This document shows positions 58,986 through 64,000 of a stretch of DNA of 64,000 nucleotides, piece by piece. A program made the position numbers and the translations under genes. The stretch comes from JANLVI01 sp031363915. Lineage in GTDB: Bacteria > Vulcanimicrobiota > Vulcanimicrobiia > Vulcanimicrobiales > Vulcanimicrobiaceae. Positions within the stretch are counted from its first letter, which is position 1; each line of letters opens with the position of its first letter. The stretch spans positions 1 through 64,000 of the forward strand of contig JANLVI010000001.1 in assembly GCA_031363915.1 (NCBI GenBank), given 5' to 3'. Below the pieces are notes generated by a model, which was given only the letters and a program-made list of their open reading frames with translations, had not been told where the DNA came from and did not search any database.

Positions 58986-59864
58986 GTGATTGCAACGCAA
59001 GCGAAGCGCGCGCACGCTCAAGAGCGCATCGCGACGACGGTTTTGCGAATGGCCGCCGGTTTCGTCATCTTGGCGATGGCGCTGCTGCTGATCTACCTTG
59101 CAGGCGAAGGGCTCAAGCTCTTCGTCGTTGATCATTTTTCCGTTTTCCAGTTTCTTTTTTCCGGTGATTACCAACCGGATACGCACCCGGGGGCTGCGAT
59201 CTTCATCGTGGGATCGCTCTCGGTAACCCTGTTTGCGATTTGCTTCGGCGGTCCGTTCGGGATCGCCGTCGGCATATTTTTGAGCGAACTCGCGCCGCTT
59301 CGCATGGCGCAGATCCTCAAACCCGCCATCGACGTCATGGTCGGTATTCCGTCAGTCGTGTACGGCTGGCTCGGTTTGCAGCTGCTCGTACCGCTGATCC
59401 GCAATGCGACCGGTTCGCCCGGTTTCGGCTTACTCGCTGCGGGTATCGTTCTCTCGATCATGATTTTGCCGACGGTGATCACGCTCTCGGAAGACGCTTT
59501 TCGTTCGCTCTCGCCGACGCTTCGAGAAGGTTCGCTGGCACTTGGCGCCACGCGGTGGCAGACGATCGTGCGCGTGCTCTTGCCGAGCGCGTCGAGCGGG
59601 TTGACGGTCGCGCTGATTCTTGGGATCGCGCGGGCCATCGGCGAGACGCTCGCCGTCCAGCTCGTGATCGGTAACGCAACGCAGTTTCCGCGCGGGTTGC
59701 TCAATCCGACGTCGACGATGCCGACGGAGATCGTTCAAGATCTCGGCGGCGCAGCGCAAGGCTCGATGCTCGAGCACGCGCTCTTTTCGATGGCGTTTCT
59801 GCTGCTGCTCATCGCGATGTCGCTCATCCTTATCGTGCGCTACGCGCTGCGAAAGCGAACCTAG
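58986..59864 (+). CDS. pstC: Phosphate ABC transporter permease PstC
   Basis: 292-residue inner-membrane permease. It has six or seven hydrophobic segments, with the family motifs 'GGPFGIAVGIFLSELAP', 'DVMVGIPSVVYGWLGLQLLVP' and 'SLALGATRWQTIVRVLLPSASSGLTVALILGIARAIGETLAV' (read in parts). The last includes the coupling loop to PstB and the RAIGET signature of PstC/PstA. GTG start. It lies between pstS and pstA, 3 nt before the latter. Confidence 0.94.
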   Translation: MIATQAKRAHAQERIATTVLRMAAGFVILAMALLLIYLAGEGLKLFVVDHFSVFQFLFSGDYQPDTHPGAAIFIVGSLSVTLFAICFGGPFGIAVGIFLSELAPLRMAQILKPAIDVMVGIPSVVYGWLGLQLLVPLIRNATGSPGFGLLAAGIVLSIMILPTVITLSEDAFRSLSPTLREGSLALGATRWQTIVRVLLPSASSGLTVALILGIARAIGETLAVQLVIGNATQFPRGLLNPTSTMPTEIVQDLGGAAQGSMLEHALFSMAFLLLLIAMSLILIVRYALRKRT

Positions 59865-59867
59865 CGT

Positions 59868-60791
59868 ATGGGTATTTCGGTGCAGCCGCCCGTCTCGAAA
59901 TCGACCTTGCTCGGTTCGCCGGGTGTACGCGCGCGGCGCGCGACCGACCGCGTCGCCACCGTCGTCCTCTGGGGTATGGCGATCAGCATCATCGTGATGC
60001 TGGCGTGCTTCGTGCTGTACTTGCTTTATTTAGGCGCGCAGTACATGACGCCCGACTTTATCTTTGGCGTTCCCAAGGAGGGCGAAGCGGGCGGCGGCAT
60101 CGGCCCCGAGATTTTCAATTCGTTCTACATTCTTGTCCTGACGCTCGTCATGACGGTGCCGATTGCCGTCTCCGCCGGTGTCTACATTCAAGAGTATGCG
60201 CGTCCCGGTCGATTCCGCGGCTTCGTACAATTCAGCGCGGAAGCTCTTGCGACGGTCCCCTCGATCGTCATGGGTCTCTTCGGTCTCCTCATTTTTGTCT
60301 ATTTTTTCCACCTGCGCTTTTCGGCGATCGTCGGCGCGATGACACTGACGATTCTGAATCTACCGGCGCTCATGCGCGTCACGCAGGAAGCGCTCCGCAC
60401 CGTCCCCGATTCGCTACGCGAAGCATCGATGTCCGTCGGGGCGACAAAGTGGCAGACGATCACCAAGGCCGTTTTGCCGAGCGCCATCGGTCCGATGACG
60501 ACCGGCATCGTGCTGATTGCCGGCCGTATTTTCGGTGAGACGGCGGCGCTCATCTATACCGCCGGATTGAGCGTGAGCGCCAACTCTCCGTACGATTTCT
60601 CGCTCACGCACACCGCCGAAACCCTCGCCGTTCACCTTTGGTATACACGTTCGGAGAGCACCGTCCCCGACGTCGCACGCATCGGCAATGGCTCGGCACT
60701 GGTCTTGCTCTTCATGGTGCTCCTCTTCAATATCGCGGCGCGGGTACTCGGCCGGACGCTCACCAAACGCCTGACGGGGAAATCATCGTGA
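59868..60791 (+). CDS. pstA: Phosphate ABC transporter permease PstA
   Basis: 307-residue partner permease. The characteristic parts are 'GGGIGPEIFNSFYILVLTLVM', 'IAVSAGVYIQEYARPGRF', 'ALATVPSIVMGLFGLLIFVYF' and 'SMSVGATKWQTITKAVLPSAIGPMTTGIVLIAGRIFGETAAL' (read in parts), with the EAA-like coupling loop. ATG start; GTGA overlap with pstB. Confidence 0.94.
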   Translation: MGISVQPPVSKSTLLGSPGVRARRATDRVATVVLWGMAISIIVMLACFVLYLLYLGAQYMTPDFIFGVPKEGEAGGGIGPEIFNSFYILVLTLVMTVPIAVSAGVYIQEYARPGRFRGFVQFSAEALATVPSIVMGLFGLLIFVYFFHLRFSAIVGAMTLTILNLPALMRVTQEALRTVPDSLREASMSVGATKWQTITKAVLPSAIGPMTTGIVLIAGRIFGETAALIYTAGLSVSANSPYDFSLTHTAETLAVHLWYTRSESTVPDVARIGNGSALVLLFMVLLFNIAARVLGRTLTKRLTGKSS

Positions 60792-61558
60792 TCGCAGCCG
60801 ATCCCACGACCAAACTCAAAGCCGAGGACGTCGACGTGTTCTACGGCTCGTTCCAGGCGATTAAGCACGCAAACCTTGCGATGACAGAGAAAACCGTCAC
60901 GGCACTCATCGGCCCCTCGGGCTGCGGCAAGTCGACGTTTGTGCGTGCGCTCAACCGCATGCACGACCTCACGCCCGGCGCGCGAGTCGAGGGCCTGATC
61001 ACACTTGACGGCATGAACATTTACGCGCCTGAAGCCGACCCGGTCGTGATCCGCCACCGCATCGGAATGGTGTTCCAGCGCGCTAACCCGTTCCCCAAGA
61101 CGATTTTTGAAAACGTCGTGTACGGTCCGAAGATTCACGGCGAAACGAACAAGAAACGGCTCGATGAGATCGCCGAAAAATCGCTTCGCCGCGCGGCGCT
61201 CTGGGATGAGGTCAAAGACCGCCTGAATCGCTCGGCGCTCGATCTCTCCGGCGGTCAGCAGCAGCGTCTGTGTATCGCGCGCGTGCTCGCAGTCGAACCC
61301 GAAGTGATCCTCATGGACGAACCAGCCTCGGCGCTCGATCCGATCGCGACCTCAAAAATCGAAGACCTCATCGGCGAACTCAAGCGCGAGTACACCGTCG
61401 TCATCGTGACACACTCGATGCAGCAAGCCGCGCGTATCTCCGAATTCACCGCTTTTTTCCATCTGGGTGAGATCGTCGAATTCGGAACGACCTCCGATAT
61501 CTTCACCCGACCGAAAGAAAAGCGCACGGAAGACTACATCACCGGACGCTTCGGCTAG
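60788..61558 (+). CDS. pstB: Phosphate ABC transporter ATPase PstB
   Basis: 256-residue ATPase energising phosphate uptake. It has Walker A 'LIGPSGCGKSTFVRALNRM', the PstB-specific 'NRMHDLTPGARVEG', Q-loop 'GMVFQRANPFPKTIFENV', signature 'DLSGGQQQRLCIARVL', Walker B 'VILMDEPASALDP' and 'VTHSMQQAARISEFTAFF', all diagnostic. GTG start overlaps pstA. No phoU follows; a decayed alkyltransferase converges with a CTAG overlap of the two stops. Confidence 0.96.
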   Translation: MIAADPTTKLKAEDVDVFYGSFQAIKHANLAMTEKTVTALIGPSGCGKSTFVRALNRMHDLTPGARVEGLITLDGMNIYAPEADPVVIRHRIGMVFQRANPFPKTIFENVVYGPKIHGETNKKRLDEIAEKSLRRAALWDEVKDRLNRSALDLSGGQQQRLCIARVLAVEPEVILMDEPASALDPIATSKIEDLIGELKREYTVVIVTHSMQQAARISEFTAFFHLGEIVEFGTTSDIFTRPKEKRTEDYITGRFG

Positions 61559-61844
61559 ACCTCGACCTCGCGCGCAAGCATCTGCCGCTTGCGCGCAAGA
61601 CCCCAGCGATAATCCGCAAGGTCGCCGTCGGCACGGATGATGCGGTGAGAGGGAATGGCAAGAGCCAGTTCGTTTGCCGCGCAGGTGCGCGCGACCGCGC
61701 GTGCCGATTGCGGTGCGCCAAGACTTGCCGCCGCAGCGCCAACCACGTCGTGCGCACCGCCATCACGAAGGTGCCGTCGGCACACTCGTCGCGTGCACGG
61801 ACGGCACCCCAGCGCAGGTCGTCGGTTGAGAGATCGTTTGTCAC
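61555..61844 (-). pseudogene. Decayed Ada/Ogt methylated-DNA methyltransferase
   Basis: The minus strand opens with 'LRWGAVRARDECADGTFVMAVRTT', the start of the Ada methylphosphotriester domain, but loses its cysteine motif. After a jump into another frame it continues with 'LGAPQSARAVARTCAANELALAIPSHRII' (in parts) and 'DLADYRWGLARKRQML', the Ogt/Ada C-terminus. The catalytic PCHR reads PSHR (Cys to Ser). The middle ~200 residues are missing. It is a fused remnant, not an active repair protein. Confidence 0.8.
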
Positions 61845-62006
61845 TATGGTGCCAGTCTACCGCGGAGGCGGCTCGGAAGCGCTCCGATTCTTGCGCTAGC
61901 ATTCGCTGGGACAACCGTACCACAAGTTACGTGGCGGGGACTGGACAGACGGTCTTGCCAGCTAGAAAAATCGCCCGATTTGATTCTCGCTTGAAAGTCA
62001 TTCAAA

Positions 62007-62227
62007 ATGTCTCAACACAAAGGCTCCGATTGCCATAAGCAAGCAGCAGAGCATCATAAGTATGCCGCAACACACCACGAAGAGGCGGCCAAGCATCACG
62101 AGGCTGGTGCGCATGAAAAACGGCTCATCACGCGCACGTCGCGCACGGCCATCACCTGAGCGCGGAACACCACATGCACGAAGCCGCGAAACATCACGCC
62201 TCGGAACACGGATCGGGAAAGAAGTAG
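62007..62227 (+). CDS. Histidine-rich small protein interrupted by a frameshift
   Basis: The ATG frame reads 'SQHKGSDCHKQAAEHHKYA', then 'HHEEAAKHHEAGAHEK', and then loses its character, stopping at 62159. From the A5 run at 62116-62120 the -1 frame continues the same His/Ala/Glu pattern: 'TAHHAHVAHGHHLSAEHH', 'MHEAAKHHASEHGSGKK', stop at 62227. Joined, it is a 73-residue protein of a type common among bacteria as small His-rich, presumably metal-binding proteins. A lost A in a homopolymer, a sequencing error or -1 slippage on AAA could each explain it. A perfect hairpin follows. Confidence 0.6.
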
Positions 62228-62238
62228 CCGTTCGGAAA

Positions 62239-62265
62239 TCGCGCCGCCTTCGCAAGGCGGCGCGA
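62239..62265. terminator. Perfect 12-bp inverted repeat after the His-rich gene
   Basis: TCGCGCCGCCTT and its exact complement AAGGCGGCGCGA are separated by CGC. The stem is very stable but no T-run follows on the plus strand; on the minus strand GATTT follows. It may terminate transcription or protect the 3' end of the His-rich mRNA. Confidence 0.55.
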
Positions 62266-62289
62266 CTGCCGTATTGAAGGCGAGCGGCT

Positions 62290-63354
62290 ATGACATCGAC
62301 GCTCGCTGCAATTCCGAAAACCATGATCGCACTGCGCAAAGACAAGCCCGGCCCGGGATTTGCGCGGGGCGAAGTCGCCGTGCCGACCCTTGGTCCAAGC
62401 GACGTGCTCATTCGGGTGAAGAAGGCGGGTATTTGCGGCACCGACCACCACATTTATTCGTGGGATCACTGGGCACAGCGCCGCGTCAAACCGCCGCTCA
62501 CGATCGGCCATGAGTTCATGGGGTACGTCGCTGCGATTGGCGATGCGGTACGTTCGGTTAGCGTCGGCGAACGCGTTTCAGCCGAAGGCCACATCGCGTG
62601 CGGCATCTGCCGTTTATGCCGTACCGGCGAAGGCCACATCTGCGAGCATGTGAAGATTATCGGCGTCGATACGGATGGTGCGTTCGCGCAGTTCATCACG
62701 ATGCCGGAAGTCAACGTGTGGCGACTCGATCCGTCGATCCCCGACAATGTGGCGGCGGTATTCGATCCGCTCGGGAACGCCGTGCATACGGTGATGGCTG
62801 CGGGCGTGAGTACCAAGTCGGTCGTGATTACCGGCGTCGGGTCGATTGGCCACATGGCCATCCCCGTCGCGCGAGCGGCGGGGGCAGCATCGGTATTCGC
62901 CGTTGACATCAACCCGGCGAAATTAGAACTGGCCGCCCGCGTCGGCGCCGATGCGACGTTCCTTGCCGACGATCCGAATTTGATCGATGAAATTCTGCGC
63001 CGGACGGGCGGCGATGGCGTGGACGTCTTGCTCGAAATGTCGGGCAGCGGGTCGGCGATCGACGCGGGACTTGCGATGGTGCGCAATGGTGGGCGCGCAG
63101 CGCTGCTCGGTATTCCATCCGACGATATCAGTATCAACCTTGCCGAGCGCATCATCTTCAAAGGCCTGACCGTCCTCGGTATCAACGGCCGCAAGATGTT
63201 CGAGACGTGGTATCAGACCGAAGCGCTCGTGAAGAGCGGCCGCGTGGATTTGGGTCCGATCATCACGCACGTCGTGCCGTTCTCGGGCTACGACGATGCC
63301 TTCGCACTCATGGAGAGCGGCGCGGCGGCCAAGATCGTGATGGACGTCGGCTAG
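62290..63354 (+). CDS. tdh: L-threonine 3-dehydrogenase
   Basis: Zinc- and NAD-dependent oxidation of threonine to 2-amino-3-ketobutyrate. The 354-residue protein of the medium-chain family has 'KKAGICGTDHHIYSWDHWAQRR' (in parts) with the catalytic zinc Cys, 'PPLTIGHEFMGYV', the structural zinc cluster 'CGICRLCRTGEGHIC' and the Rossmann segment 'VVITGVGSIGHMAIPVARAAG'. The 'DHHIYSWDxWAQ' signature separates Tdh from other alcohol dehydrogenases. No kbl gene is adjacent. Its stop overlaps the convergent stop by CTAG. Confidence 0.93.
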   Translation: MTSTLAAIPKTMIALRKDKPGPGFARGEVAVPTLGPSDVLIRVKKAGICGTDHHIYSWDHWAQRRVKPPLTIGHEFMGYVAAIGDAVRSVSVGERVSAEGHIACGICRLCRTGEGHICEHVKIIGVDTDGAFAQFITMPEVNVWRLDPSIPDNVAAVFDPLGNAVHTVMAAGVSTKSVVITGVGSIGHMAIPVARAAGAASVFAVDINPAKLELAARVGADATFLADDPNLIDEILRRTGGDGVDVLLEMSGSGSAIDAGLAMVRNGGRAALLGIPSDDISINLAERIIFKGLTVLGINGRKMFETWYQTEALVKSGRVDLGPIITHVVPFSGYDDAFALMESGAAAKIVMDVG

Positions 63355-63899
63355 AGGTTCACTAAACGCGAATCGTGGCGCACGAATTCTTTGGCGTTGG
63401 GCACGAGAACGTGTTCGATCAGTACGGGGCGTTCGTTTGCTTTGAACGTGATGTCGTACATCTCGGCGATGACCCCGTGCAAAACGAAGGCACCTTGGCG
63501 ATCGGTGCGCGTCGTGTAGGTCGCGCGTTCGCCGTGCGCATTGACGGTGATGTTGGCGACGGCGCAGCCGAGGCGGTCGACGACGTAGCCGCCGATCGCG
63601 GTCGCCGGTTCGTCGGCGGGAGCTTGGCCGACGCCGGGGATCAGGGCCCGCATGATCTGCTGTTCGAGGCCTGCGAGAATCCCCAAACCCCGCACGAAGA
63701 GGGAGAGATAGCCGCGCGCCGCGATCGCCAGATCGTAGACGCCCTCAGGGAGTTGTAGCCGGAAGAGACCGTTCCGATCGGCCTCGATGATCGACATCTT
63801 TCCCGTCCGCCACACGATCGTCACCTGCGCTTGCGCAAGCGGGACGCTCGAACGTCGATCCAAAAGTTTGCATTCCAATGCCCCAGTCGCTTCTACCAT
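63351..63899 (-). CDS. Carboxypeptidase-regulatory-like domain protein
   Basis: 182 residues without a signal peptide. Two repeats of a beta-sandwich pattern are seen: 'VPLAQAQVTIVWRTGKM' with 'GLFRLQLPEGVYDLAIAARGY', and 'IGGYVVDRLGCAVANITVNA' with 'DRQGAFVLHGVIAEMYDITFKA'. Both resemble CarboxypepD_reg/transthyretin-like domains ('G.V.D..g..i.....v....t.t...G.f.l..l..g.Y.l...a.gy'). The link between them contains a hydrophobic stretch 'SLFVRGLGILAGLEQQIM'. The role is unknown. Confidence 0.6.
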   Translation of the reverse strand: MVEATGALECKLLDRRSSVPLAQAQVTIVWRTGKMSIIEADRNGLFRLQLPEGVYDLAIAARGYLSLFVRGLGILAGLEQQIMRALIPGVGQAPADEPATAIGGYVVDRLGCAVANITVNAHGERATYTTRTDRQGAFVLHGVIAEMYDITFKANERPVLIEHVLVPNAKEFVRHDSRLVNL

Positions 63900-63980
63900 G
63901 CTTAGGTTCTATCGTCGAAACGGGTCTCAATCTTGAATCGTCTTATAGTCGTTCAGTCGCTTCCTCACTAGAAAGTTTTT

Positions 63981-64000
63981 ATGAATACCGCTTTCCAAAC
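63981..64000 (+). CDS. Possible start of a gene cut by the window end
   Basis: ATG at 63981 begins MNTAFQ and runs off the window. TATAGT near 63945 could be a -10 box, but nothing else supports it. Too short to classify. Confidence 0.2.

Overview
The window is gene-dense, GC-rich bacterial chromosome with almost no intergenic space. Genes meet mostly through ATGA, GTGA, TAGTG or similar stop/start overlaps. ExbD, TonB, UppP, a class A PBP and several exported proteins indicate a diderm with peptidoglycan. The mix of housekeeping operons, HD-GYP/PilZ proteins, an AttH-type lipocalin exporter and HAMP-kinase/CheR remnants would suit a lineage such as Candidatus Eremiobacterota (WPS-2). That assignment is an inference from gene content and style; there is no rRNA here to confirm it. 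I found no tRNA, rRNA, CRISPR array, insertion sequence or prophage.

Layout. 1-1.3 kb: end of an exbD-exbD-tonB operon and a bidirectional terminator. 1.3-5.9 kb: PilZ protein, uppP, a degenerate D12-methyltransferase/HD-GYP pair, moaC-mogA. 6.0-9.5 kb: folC-folP-folB-folK, then a ClpS-like gene. 9.5-11.6 kb: GAF/HD-GYP phosphodiesterase. 11.6-22.1 kb: one long + strand run (BCCP-like, accC, nusB, PBP1A, xseA, xseB, tlyA, nadK, recN, glycosyltransferase). 22.1-24.3 kb: pyk and an orphan LuxR-type regulator on the minus strand. 24.5-33.5 kb: the classical translation/transcription cluster rimP-nusA-ylxR-infB-(small membrane protein)-rbfA-nrnA-truB-ribF, then a TlpA thioredoxin. 33.5-39.3 kb: S46 peptidase, a membrane-anchored zinc-ribbon Clp ATPase with a co-translated exported protein, a SIMPL protein and a GlsB-like protein. 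39.4-47.7 kb: ferredoxin, then a tightly overlapping cluster (methyltransferase, FAD reductase, SRPBCC cyclase, ketoacyl synthase, ABC ATPase, 10-TM FtsX permease, AttH lipocalin) that looks like a lipid/polyketide synthesis-and-export unit. 47.7-50.7 kb: SpoIIE-type phosphatase and a decayed HAMP-kinase/CheR region. 50.7-52.8 kb: FAD-domain protein, NifU-like protein, MenA/UbiA prenyltransferase. 52.8-61.6 kb: iclR-hydroxyacid dehydrogenase-ppx-phoB-phoR operon, a three-repeat Pho box and pstSCAB. 61.6-64 kb: decayed ada/ogt, a frameshifted His-rich gene, tdh, and a carboxypeptidase-regulatory-like protein.

The most unusual feature is translational. Three well-conserved or convincing genes (ylxR, truB and a signal-peptide protein) have no usable ATG/GTG/TTG. 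Each instead begins at ATT or ATA overlapping the upstream TAA stop (TAATT twice, ATAA once). Other points of note are candidate leaderless promoters with a -10 box 7-8 nt before the ATG, a biotin-domain protein lacking its biotinyl lysine, a ClpS homologue with altered degron-pocket residues, and a Clp ATPase lacking the usual ClpP-docking stretch.
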